From: Cardinalis cardinalis
Lineage: Eukaryota > Chordata > Aves > Passeriformes > Cardinalidae
Length of the DNA stretch: 64,000 nt
Direction: 5' to 3'
Assembly: GCA_014549065.1 (NCBI GenBank)
Contig: JACDOX010000021.1
Location: forward strand, 1,694,135-1,758,134
Position numbers and translations under genes: made by a program. Positions 13,489 through 24,702 of this stretch are shown here, in pieces. How positions within the stretch are numbered: position 1 is the first letter of the stretch; each line of letters begins with the position of its first letter. The notes beneath the pieces were generated by a model. That model saw nothing but the letters and a program-made list of their open reading frames with translations. It was not told the DNA's origin and did no database searches.

Positions 13489-14946
13489 ACTGGGAAGTTT
13501 TATTCCTCTCCTTCTCCCCCACTTCTCACCTTTTGCTTTTTTTTTTAAATTTCAATTTCAACTAAGAATGAGCCACTGATCAATAGCCAGTGGTTAAANA
13601 CCTCATGAAGGAACATAGAAAGAGCAAATGAACTATTAATTCACAGAGGGTTGGCCTCTCTGAAGCCCAAGGCTCAGTTTTCAGTTTTCACATTATGAAA
13701 TCCACTGTCGAAGCCAGATATTCAAAACACATGTGACTTCATTGCAGCAACTCATTACACTGTAAATTTTCAAGAGTGATCATCACCCAAAAGAGACAGA
13801 AAAAGAATAAGTGCAAATTCATCTCCTTCTGTCTCATTTGTTCCATTATTTATAGCTCTGCTGTACAGAGCAGAGACCCAGCATTAAAGCCTGAGTTTAA
13901 TTTTCAGTCTGTACTGACCAGATGGATTTAAATGAGGAAAAAAAAAACAACCCAACCAACCAAAGAAAAAAACCCCTGACTTATTTTCTATGAAATAAGG
14001 CTTTATTTTCCTCATCTGAAACACAGAATCTCCAATCCAGGATGCAGTTTTTGAGAGTAGTAAGTAAGAATTATGAGGTGGAAGAATGTTATGTAAAGAC
14101 AGAGAGAGATAACTTAATGTTTACTGGAAGAGTCTGAGTATAAAAACTTCAAGTTGAAGGAGTGTATTAAAAAATGGGAAAAGATAATAAATAAGAAAAC
14201 CTAAGAAACTCACCCCATGCTTGACAATAGAACTCCTTTCTACAAAATGTGTGCCTACACTNAGATATCTGCTCAGAGGCAAATCCTTAAAGGAGGTAAG
14301 ACATTTCTTAACCCTGCTGAATTTGGAGCAAGGAGATGAGGAAAGGTGACAGAGTTGATGTTAGCTAGCTGACCAAGTTACAATGGCCACAACAATGCCT
14401 GCTCTCCTCCAGGATTGCAGCATTTGGATGTAAAGAAAATCTTAAACTATTTTGCACAGAAGAGGTTTAAAATTGAGGCCAGTTTTGCTGCCAACTAAAA
14501 AAGTGCAGCAGCTTATGAAAAGCTTTTTCCAAATTCAAAGCACAAATAGATACTTCTCCACAGGAAAAGTTTAATAAGAAGAACCCTGTTATCTACATTA
14601 CATACAAAAGGAAGGATAGCCTGCTCATTAATTGTGGAAGAATAAATCACAATATATGCAATACTTATTGTGTCTAACACTCAGTCTGGAAAGGACATTT
14701 TTAGAATCTCATCACAGATTTTCTGCAAGAAAGTACAGTGACACATTTACTTGTACAGGCAATATCCTGGGCAACAAAGAAAACAAACAGCAGACAGGAT
14801 AAATCAGAACTAAGTTCAGGTCTGAAAAATGTGCTTACAATAATGAATGCTGTGCTTGAAACATATTAATCTGAAGGACTNCTTTACAGGGTACTAGAAA
14901 GAAAATATTGGAGAACTGTATGAAATAAGTAACATTGAATAAAAAG

Positions 14947-14994
14947 ATTTTTTTTTGTTTATTTTATTTTATTTTGGTTTTTTTTTGTTTTTAA
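14947..14994. repeat. T-rich low-complexity tract
   Basis: T-homopolymers are interspersed with TTTG and TTTA units. The tract could be the reversed A-rich tail of an unrecognised retroposon, but no body was identified beside it. Confidence 0.6.
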
Positions 14995-15054
14995 TATGTG
15001 TAGACATATTTAAAGACCTCACATGTAGTAGTCACTTGGTAAGGATGAAGATAT

Positions 15055-15125
15055 CCAACTCCATGATGGAGGTTGTGGAGTCTCCCTCCTTCAAGATGAT
15101 CACTGAGGGCAGGCAGATTCCTCTG
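15055..15125 (+). mobile_element. Possible very old CR1 scrap
   Basis: The stretch 'gaggttgtggagtctccctc' followed by 'cttcaagatgatcac' resembles the conserved CR1 3' block 'ggttgtggaatctccatc..'. The match is short and the flanks do not extend it convincingly. Confidence 0.25.
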
Positions 15126-16480
15126 CAATAAACTTGTAACTTCCATAGTTTTCAAGATTTCATAGAAGTAATGTTGAAAGAAGCAATGAGAAATTGTGCT
15201 GTACAATNTAATTTTTACTTCTCAATCCCTTTTAGCTATATAAGGCTTGCAAATTGAGTAATAGTGCACAGGGGAGGTATTGGCAGCATTGGCAATTGAA
15301 AATCACAATTGTCTTCTAAGATTTGCTGTTTTAACATTGAGAACTGAGCACTTTTTCATTCTACCAATGACAAATCAGCCTTTATAGAAAAATCTGAGTT
15401 TTGCAGGAAGGTCACTGAGAAGGTTTAAGCCACCAAAAAAGCCATCAAGGCAAGAAGACATGGTAGAGAATAAAAAATATTTTAAGAGTCAAAAAAGGCC
15501 CCCCACACACACAAAAAAAGAAAGAAGAGAAAAAAGAGATACAGCTCAAAAGAAGAAAATGGGTAAAACATGGCTTAAAGCTGAAGAAAAGTAGTAAAAG
15601 CATGAACAGATTTCGGAACTNCAAGGATTTAGAAAAAGAGCTGATTTGATAGAATAGAAATAGATTTTAAGATAGAAAAGGCAAACCTTGCAGCAGTTCC
15701 TATTACAGCATTTGCCTCTGCCATCAAGCTGATCTTTGCCTGAAGCAGAGGCAGATTGTCAAAGCCAGGGGGGAAAAAGGAAGGAAAAGATGGAGGAACT
15801 AAGGCCCTACATTTCANAGCATTTCAGAGCAGTGCTGATCATCTCCTTGCCACAAAGTGCTTCTGTTAGCACCCTCTACTTCTGTCACAGAAACCCCACC
15901 ACAGCCCAAACTGTGTAATACACACTTTTTCATATATTCACACTATTTTATAATTTCATATNATTGATATAAGTTCAATCAGAGAATAGCCTTCTCTAAT
16001 ATATCAGAATTCTTAATTGCTCTGGAGCAGAATCCAGACTGCATGAGACCTGCTGAGATGGTAATAATTCATTCAGTAAACTTCTCTAATCTACTCATTA
16101 TGGATTAACTGTTTGGAAACTCCTTAGAAAATATTATCAAGCTTTAGGTAAAATGAGCACTTCCTTAGGACAGCAATGCAAACACAGCACTTCTTGTGCA
16201 GCAATTTCTGATCCTTTACAAAATAAGCCCAAACCACTAAGAAAAATTGAATGTGTGGAATGGAAACCACTACTGGGGCAGGGCAGCATGGGCTGAGGCA
16301 ATGCAAAGTCTGAAGGATTGGTTGCAGTGCTGGGATCTACAACCCCTATCTAGTTCCTTCCCAATTTTCCATCTGTCTTTTCAACACCCTTTTTCCTTCC
16401 CCACAGAAATGAGAAAACAAGGTTTCTCTGCTGGAGAGCCAGAGGATGCTTGCATTGGTTTCGATCATTTTACTCTTCAA

Positions 16481-17152
16481 AGAATCACAGAATGGTTTGG
16501 GTTGGAAGGGACCTTGAAGTCCATCTTGTTCCAACCCCCTGCCATGGGCAGCGATGTGGCATTCACATTCTCTGAACGTGATTCCTTTGCCCAGGATTTT
16601 TCTCCTGGGAAGCTGAAAGGCAGCAAGAGATGTCTCAGAGAAAAGGAAAACAATTCTTATCTCATTTGCTTCTCCTGTGTTGTGCTCATGTGGAATGTGT
16701 TGGGAGATTGTTTACCCACAGCTGATTGTTCCATTGGATTCTGCTGTGAGTTGTTTTCACTCTTTGGCCAATCAGGGCCAAGCTGCATCGAAACTCTGCA
16801 AAGAGTCACCAGTTTTCATTCTTATCTTTTTAGCCTTCTGTAAGTGTCCTTTCTGTATTCTTTAGTATAGTATAGTATAGTATTCTTTAATATAATATAG
16901 TGTCATAAAATAATAAATTAGCCTTCTGAGAACATGGAGTCAAATGCATCATTTTCTCCCCTCGTCAGGATTGCCTGAATTTACAATACAGGGACAACTT
17001 CCACCATCCCAGGTTGCTCCAAGCCCTGTCCAACCTGGCCTTGGACACTTCCAGGGATCCAGGGGCAGCCACAGCTTCTCTGGGCACCCTGTGCCAGGGC
17101 TCAGCACCCTCACAAGGAAGAATTTCTATTCTATACCTGCCCTCTGTCAGTC
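16481..17152 (-). mobile_element. CR1 LINE 3' fragment, interrupted by an LTR
   Basis: The left part (16481-16554) reads as the reverse complement of the avian CR1 3' end, starting at AATCACAGAATGGTTTGGG and running to CCCTGCCATGGGCAG. The right part (16989-17152) resumes the same element without loss, with the 'ggttgctccaag', 'ctggccttggacacttccag' and 'gcttctctgggcaccctg' blocks, and stops near 17152. The two halves join across the solo LTR at 16555-16988. The CR1 was therefore already in place when the retrovirus inserted. Confidence 0.92.
16555..16988 (+). mobile_element. Solo LTR, ERVK-like passerine family, copy 2, nested in CR1
   Basis: This 434-bp LTR starts at TGTGGCATTC and ends at TTACAATA. 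Flanking hexamers are CAGCGA (16549-16554) and CAGGGA (16989-16994), a 6-bp target duplication with one mismatch. Motifs in order are the hairpin CCCAGGA...TCCTGGG, an inverted CCAAT (CCATTGG), GGCCAATCAGGG, a TATAGTATAG repeat block and AATAAATTAGCC. The 198-codon open frame starting at 16247 runs through unique DNA, CR1 and this LTR, so it is a chimera of repeats rather than a gene. Confidence 0.9.
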
Positions 17153-17155
17153 ACT

Positions 17156-19986
17156 ATGAGTGACTCACAAATGAAATTCCTTCCTGTCTGACAAAGATTG
17201 TTTCCCTGAAAACAAAATAAAATAAAACACACAGCTTCACTCACAAATATGCTTTCACACACAGAGCTAAAAACAAAACAACCAAACACTTCTTGAAATA
17301 CTTGCTCATTCTCTGGAAAATCCCGGAAACTAAGAAATGGTAAGCCAGAAACACCTTTTCCAAGCAAGATTTACAGACATACTTAAAATGAATGTAGGAA
17401 TTTTCTAGTCAGCAAAATACTATGGAAACAGCCAAGTATTTGAAACTGTAATTAATGCTGGCAAACACTGCACATTTACTAACCTATGTGTAGGTTACCT
17501 TTCTGTTCTTTCTGAAATTACTATATTAAAGTAATGTCATTTACAAGACTTTGAAAAAGCTGAAAATCTATTAAGATATGAATAATAAATCTTAGTCACC
17601 ATTTTCTGTAATACAGAATAGAGCTAGTTTCAGAAGAAAATGTAAAGTCATAAAGTTCTTTTCCTGACAATAATCTGAGGGTATTTGGAGATTAGTTTGC
17701 AGAGATGTGACATATAGCTGTGAATTATATATATGGCAATTTAGTCTTTCAATTTACTTGAGATCCATAGCACAGTGATTCCATAGTTATTGTTTCTTAA
17801 GGAAAAAACAGGAACTATATGTATTTTTTTATGATGGATGAAGCCAAATCATGAATTTAATATCAGTTCAAGGAAATACCCAGCCAAATTATAAATCCTA
17901 ATGAGAGACAGAAGAACTACTAAAGGAGCAGACACAAAATTCTCGCAAGATTCCTTCATTTTTGTGGAGAAGTGATTTGACTTGCTTTGATAAATTCCTA
18001 ATGCAGTGTGGAAATGGGTTTACCAGGCACAGAATGAACATATCATCTGGTTACCTGCCAAGGAATGCAAAACTCACTGGGAATCCCATTCAAGGTCTAT
18101 TTTCAAGTCCCAGTGAAACTAAATGTCTGTTAGCTTAAAGGGTCAAATAAGTGAGCAGTGTCAACATGATTTTCATTTTTATTTTCATTTGTGTACGAGC
18201 TCACTCCTGAATTCCTTCTGTTCTGGGCCTGAACAGGTATTAGTTAATCCCTGCTGATTGCACTGCAAACAATCCCACTGATGGAGGGGGAATGAATAGC
18301 AACAGGTAAATCCTCTGTCTGAAGCACAAATCAAGAGTAAGGAGGTTTATTTTAAAGACTTATATGTGATCAACTTTGAAGAGCTTCAGGGTATTTGGAA
18401 AATGTAAAGGATGGAAAACACCTGCTGCACTTTTGTGAAACATGGCCACATTTCTATTTCTAAATCTATTTGCATTCTGCATAGCTCTGCTGCACTGATC
18501 TGCCTTTAAGTTAAAAAATGTCAATTTGGTAGCAGGCATTGAAGACAGTTCCTGCTTCCCTGGATGAAATCTGTTTAGAGACCTCTCTAGCATGGGGAAG
18601 AGAAAAAGAAGTACAGGAAAGGAGAAATTACTAAAGCTCACCTTCCTCCTTTGCCACAGATTGCTTGTGCCTCATGGGGTTAGATTAATTTTCATCTGTT
18701 GTGTGTATTAATATCTACATTTCAGTGGTTTGGTTCCAGGTGAAAGAGGTAACTAAAAAAGCAAGTTGCAGTGTTGTGACTCTCTAAATACTGTATTAAC
18801 AAAATCAAAATCAGTCCCCTTAGAAATAGGAATAAAAAAAATATTCTAGCAGTTACAAAAGTCAGCTAGAAATAACCAACAGGAAATACTAAGCACAATG
18901 GGAGCCTTTTTTGGTTTTCTGTCGCAGAGATGGCTGCCAGGACAGGTTTTCTTTTTATAAAGAGTTTGCTGTGATGCTGTGTAAAGCTGTGCCAATACCT
19001 CATAGGACTGAGGTGCCATCTCACCTAGAAATCTNGTGAGATTTAACAACTAACTTTTCAGGACAGGCAGTTTTGGAAACANACAGAAAACCTCTATCAG
19101 CTTCTGAATTTTCAGGTCTAGGAAATAGAAAACATGTTTGAAGCTAAACATACCCAGTCTTCATGTTTGGACTTTCTGTTACGGTGCCCCAGAGTTGGCT
19201 CCTGGTTTTCCAAACCTCAGGCAGTTTTCTGTAGAAAAGGCATGAAAATATTTCTCTACTCCCCTGGGATGTTTTATGTATCACCTGTCATGCAAAGGTC
19301 CCAATAAGAGGTACTATTTGGAATACAGGAACCTAATTTACATGTGTTTAGTTGTGCTATTGACTTTTCAAATACAGCACTGATTTATTTAATTTAAAAA
19401 TTGTGGGCATGATGAAGTGGTGTAATTTTATACACGTGTTGCACCATTACACAATGTTACTCTTNAAAATCTTGGCTTGTAGGATGTATTCATCCATGTT
19501 TAGCTTTTGAATTTTTTAATGGGTACCCTTCCTTAAGGTTTATGGTTATTCATATATTTTCTTTTCCTCCACATAGCAGTCTAAACTGAATTTAGAACAC
19601 TTGGAAAAATCAGCTGCCTAATTATTAAAGCGACTCACTTGTTTTTATCTATTCTAACCTCTCCTAATGCTGAAGGCAAATGTTCCCTGTGCTTCCATGG
19701 GAGCAGAGTTAAAATTCAGAAGAGTACACTGAAAAAATTCCACTCCATTTGGGTGTTGTTCTACAGTATCTTTGTCACATACCAAATGGANTTATCTCGT
19801 GTACAACATGAATTATACAACCTCCATGTACANCAGGGTCACCAGCGATATAACTTGGGGCAAAGGAAAGGTTTAGGAACCTCAGCAGAACAGAAAGACA
19901 GGGAAAAGGTTCAAATGGCACAGGCTGGCTGGAGTCACAACATTTTCAGACACTTTTGGCTGAGTGGCAATTCATCTGCATGCCAG
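17156..19986. other. Unique non-coding sequence, no gene seen
   Basis: AT-rich with no recognisable repeat and no frame with domain features. Confidence 0.5.
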
Positions 19987-20640
19987 TGTGGGAAACAACT
20001 GCTCACTGAAAATTTAAAAAGGTTTATTAAATCTTAACAAAAATACAACAAAGGACAATATAAGGAAAAATTCACAGCACTGGGAGCTGCCCTCANGGGT
20101 ACCACATGGCCAGTTCATCTTCAAGCTGGATGCTCAGTCTTTTNTACCCCTGGGGGCTGCANCAGCCAGCCCTGGCCCCTCCCAAAGTCTGTCAGTCAGC
20201 TCTTCTGTGCCATTTATCAGTGCAAACTGCTTTCTTGTNACTGGATTGGNGGTCAGGTGNTGCCATGCCTCACCCCCTAAGCACCCCCAAGCTTTTCCAT
20301 TCCCAACTGCCCCATGCAAGGGACACCTGTGCAGCTTCTTTGTACCTGNCCNNGACAGCCCAGGNTGTCTGATGGCAACAATACAGGGGGGAAAGGGAGC
20401 TATGGGGAGANCAGAGGACATCTAAACTACAATNACATAACCATACATCACTAAAGCTGTTATTAATATTCACACAATAATTATCTTTTAATTGTGAGAN
20501 CCAATCATCTCATTATCCATCTATAANACCAGTGTGCTTGAAAACAAATAACTTTATTTTCTCTGCTTTTGACAGGGCTGTTGGTGCAGCACACTGCTGT
20601 TCATTGGCCCCCAGGTGTGAGAACACTGCCCACAGGTGAG
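19987..20640 (-). mobile_element. Possible LTR of a second ERV family
   Basis: On the minus strand, AATAAACC lies just downstream of a T-rich block containing 'cctttgttgtatttttg', a layout like the R-U5 end of avian ERVK-type LTRs. Upstream lies a GC-richer block (20100-20420), then an AT-rich block with 'aattattgtgtgaatatt'. The composition shift and the dense ambiguous bases (about 14 between 20096 and 20527) mark the region as unlike its neighbours. I found no clear target-site duplication, so both ends are guesses. The alternative is an unrelated GC-rich unique segment. Confidence 0.33.
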
Positions 20641-22683
20641 ACTGAGCTCCAGCATCCCTCCTCACCCAGAGGATGGATTCCTATCAGTAAGACCAGCATG
20701 GCAACAGGTACAAAATGCTGATCTCTAAGTTAGACAGTCCAAATGAGGCTAAAGGCTGAATGGCACATGAATAAGCAGGTTTTTCCCTCACTCCCTTGAC
20801 TTATGTTGTCAGAGCTCCACAGGTCTATAATACAGCTGCATGTCCTCTAACCGAGCTGTAAATCTCAGCATCTATAAATAACAATATTCAAAAATATTGA
20901 ATATTCACTAAGAGTATGAGAGCAAAGCTCTGGAGCAGGTTCTCATATTGCATGACCTGTATATTAGCCTGTGAATTATCCCACAGATCCCTTCCAGTCT
21001 TTATTACAAGTAGCTGTNTAAAAAATAAAAGTTTCTGTCAAGATAAATTTCCATTTATTTACATCTGATCCTTTATGTATTTTACATGGTGATAAGAACT
21101 AGACCTGTTATTCACACATTTGATGCTCAAATATGTAACATTAACTGAAATTCTTTAATGCTGTTGTACATGTGACACTTCTGAAGGAAATATATGTATG
21201 CAATGGGAGAAACCACAGGGATCAAAACACATTTGAATTTCTGTTTTGATTTATGAACCTTTGTCTACAAAGGCAGTCCCACAAGTACTTANTAATCCAT
21301 AGCTAATGTGAGAAATCAAATAATACATATGAGTGAAATGGGAATTTGCAGTGATTTTCAGCCATATACAAATATGCACTTCATTAACCATGACCTGGAT
21401 TAATTTCAAGGGGAAAAAAAAAACCCAACCCAATTCATGCAAAGCACCTCCCTTCTGCAACTTTCACCTTTAATTTCAGAAAGACTGATGCTGATGGGAA
21501 CAGATTTACAACAGCAGATGTCCTGTCTTCTGTTTTCTCTGCAAAAATGAGGTTTACTTTTAAATAAAAATGAATTTTGCTTTTATCCTTCCTTTGGACA
21601 GCAATGCTCATGAGGTCATCTACAATGGCTGGAGGATCATCTCATGGCAGTAAGAAGTGTAAGACAAAAGATGATTCAGATGTAGNGGGTTGCCTCCCTG
21701 GATGATAAAAATACTGCCAATTTCTAAACCAGGTTTAATTTACCTCCCTCTTACCCTGAAACAGAAGAATCCAGAATAAGAGTCTAACTTGGAACTAAAA
21801 TAGCCTCAAGGTTAGGCTGGTTTTTACCACNGAGGGCAGCCTGTAAATGCATCCTGTGAGAGTGCCAAGACTGCTTCTAAGCACAAAGCCAGTGCAATAT
21901 TTNTAGAATTTTGAAATATTTCTTCTATGGAAATTTGAAATTCCTTCTTCCCCAGTGGTAGGACACCTCTGGATTGCAACTGCTCTCTGCAGTCATCATG
22001 GATATGCTCCATTGCTGACATCAAAACAGGAGCCTCAAACTATTCATCCCCTCTGATGAACTAAGGTTTTTAAACTTCTTCTCCCTAATTATCACAATCA
22101 CAGAATCAAATGCTTCTATATTAGAAAATCTGCAATATATTCCAGGTAACTAATGATGAAGATGTCCAGAAAACCCCAAGTTTTGNCTGTCTGACAGGAA
22201 GGGAAAATGAACAAATGACTATTAAACTTCTCTTACACCCTCTTGACCCCTGTTAGTCTGCCTATGAATAAAGCACAGTAGAGAATAGAGAACACTATAA
22301 AAATATCTACAAACACATTGTCCAGCCCTAACTATGCAGGATTTATCCTCATATATAGTTTGCAGCAAAAATTTTCCATCTATTCCGATTGTACTTTGTG
22401 AGTGGAATCAGACATCCTGAAATTGATTTGTGACTGGACTGTTTTGTGTGTGCACAGAGTCAAAAGTTTGAAATTGAAAAGAATTATCTTCAATTTGGAG
22501 CCATTTAGTCAACACTTTTTCCCACTGNTGGAATCTCTTTTGCTGCAGAATTTATTTATTTCGTCAGTAAAATTATGAATTGGCTCAACCATGTCCTTTC
22601 TATCATCACAGTAGTTTGCCAAACCCAGGAGGTTGATCAAACATAGAAAAACTCAAAACAAAAAAGATTAAAAATATTTTTTT

Positions 22684-22790
22684 GGGTAACTATAAAATTA
22701 TATATTTAGTGTAACTAACTATTTCGGGTAACTATAAACTGATATATTATAAACAATATTTAGGGTAACTATAAAATGATAAGCTCCTAA
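22684..22790. repeat. Degenerate tandem repeat, about 40-bp unit
   Basis: The motif GGGTAACTATAAA occurs at 22684, 22726 and 22763, each followed by an AT-rich TGATATATT-like spacer. The spacing is 42 and then 37 bp. A partial unit (GTGTAACTAACTATTT) lies between the first two. Confidence 0.75.
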
Positions 22791-23795
22791 GAAGAGTCAN
22801 TGACCATTACCACATTTCCAGAACTTGGAAAACTTCAACTATTTTGGGAATATTTTGAAATAAAAGGAAAACCAAAGCCACACTATCTGTTCCTAGGATT
22901 GTTCTTTGTAGTTCTATACCCAATGAAGTATGTAAACTTCACAGCCAAAAGTGTCTTTAATTTACCTTCTTTTCCATTTATTCTGTCATTATATTATATA
23001 GATTATGTTTTTTTTGTGTAATGTACACTTTTTTTTTGCACTTGACAGTTGGAACTTTATAGGGAAGATTAAATTTAGAGATATCTGTAAAACTCCCATG
23101 AGACTGAAGGGGGTTTTTACATAGGACCAAGGAAGGCTTCTTTCTGAAAAGGATTAATGTATGAAAGTCTGCAAGTCTCCCACCTCCTCAAAGTCATGTT
23201 GATAATGAAAAGATCTTTAGGATAAAGCAACAGCAACAACAACAACCATCCTCTTTTTAAAAATTTATCATATAACACGAGCAATCATAAAACCTGAAAG
23301 GAGCTTTGGGAAATACAAGTTTAAGTACCTTGGAGTGAATGAGCTGAAAACATTTTATGTGGTGGCTGCAAAAGTATCAATTGAGGCATATAAATTGTCT
23401 AAAATACACATTAAAGAAATGCTCNAAGTAGCCATATCCAGAGCAGGAATTACAAGTTGGCTGAATTCAGGCAAAATGTGTAAGGTTATGGATGAAGCAG
23501 TTTGTAAAGTGCAGGAATCAATGAGTTAAGCAGTTAATGTACTGTTNGCCTCATGAATATGAAGTCTGGTCTGAGGGGGAGACTGGGAAGAGGGTGGATT
23601 AAATAAACTTGATGGAGAAAGAAATTTGCTAGGAATTATATACTCTGATATACTGAACCATGGAAATCAATGAAGTACTACCCAGGCAATGAAGACAACT
23701 GATACAGTACCAAGCAAAAACCTGGTGTAATTGGGTGAGCATTAACACAAGCCTTGTTGGGGAGAAATAAATGGCAAGAGGTAGTAAGCAACACC

Positions 23796-23816
23796 AAAAA
23801 AAAAAAAAAAAAAAAA
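23796..23816. repeat. A21 homopolymer
   Basis: Uninterrupted run of 21 A followed by TAAAGC. It could be a decayed retroposed tail, but no parent transcript or target duplication was recognised. Confidence 0.8.
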
Positions 23817-24660
23817 TAAAGCTAAGGAATAGTGAGGAAGTATGAAGCATTATCTGGGCTGATTGTGAAACATAGCTGGGTGATAAGAGGGTCATCTGGC
23901 ATGCTGAGGAGGCAAAAAGGGATCTGAGAACGGGAAGCTAATGAGCACCGTAGATCACACAGGCTAAGAAGATAAATGGAGAGGTGATAGTACAGGCAGC
24001 CAGGGAGAGCATTAGCATAAAGAGGTGATAAAAGTATGCAGTTGGGAAGGGAGACTGTAAAAATCCAAAGATAAATCTGACAATAAACAAGTACCAATAT
24101 ACTTGCCTGGGAGAAAAAAAAAAAAAGGAAGGAGAAAATCCTTCCATGTGCACAGACTTCAAAGGACTCAAGCATTTTATGAAGATCACAATGGTTCCAA
24201 TTCAATACTGTCAACAGGTCAGGCAGGCCTTGNTTTAAGCAGAAACAGGTCCTGCTATGAGCAGCAGATCTGTAAAAAGCCATAATGCCAGAAAGAACCA
24301 CAGCTGGTTGATGTCTGGGAATATTTAGACTCCTCTGCAGATCGGGCCAGGTGTGATCTCAGCTGTTCTGCAACCAGTCCAGAAATAACCCTGTTCATCT
24401 CTGTTTTAACTGTGGTAGCTGAATGTGAAATGGCATTTTAAATAACCAGGTGGTTAAAACTGTTATGAAGTCCTTGCTGCATTTTGAGAGCTTGAAAGTC
24501 ATTGCAGCNGATTTGTTGTGCNCCATTTTTTTAATAGAATATCAAANGTAACATGCCTTACAGAGGAAATCCTCATATGAAAATTGACCCAACCATCTCC
24601 ACATTCCAACAGACAAATGTTGAATCCCACTTACAAGAGAAATTGATAAATTACTCAGAA

Positions 24661-24671
24661 AAAACAAACAC

Positions 24672-24699
<28 letters not shown>
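24661..24699. repeat. (AAAC)n microsatellite plus A-run
   Basis: Imperfect AAAC units end in an 11-base A-run. Confidence 0.75.

Positions 24700-24702
<3 letters not shown>

Larger units (their letters stand above)
8636..16480. other. Unique non-coding sequence with simple repeats
   Basis: Nearly 8 kb without a convincing gene. It holds an (ATTT)n run at 11141-11160, a T-rich tract at 14947-14994, a 23-bp direct repeat at 13431 and 13466, and a weak CR1-like block near 15055. No open frame longer than about 101 codons was seen before the 16.2-kb repeat cluster. Confidence 0.5.

Noticed and set aside
16247..16843. 198-codon open frame, the longest in the window
   Set aside because: It runs through unique DNA, a CR1 3' end and a solo LTR. 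The similar peptides at 1431-1784, 36921-37199 and 61609-61950 arise because the LTR is repeated, not from a protein family.
23822..24301. 159-codon minus-strand frame with hydrophobic stretches
   Set aside because: The phenylalanine run comes from the reversed A-run at 24114-24126, and the rest shows no family resemblance.
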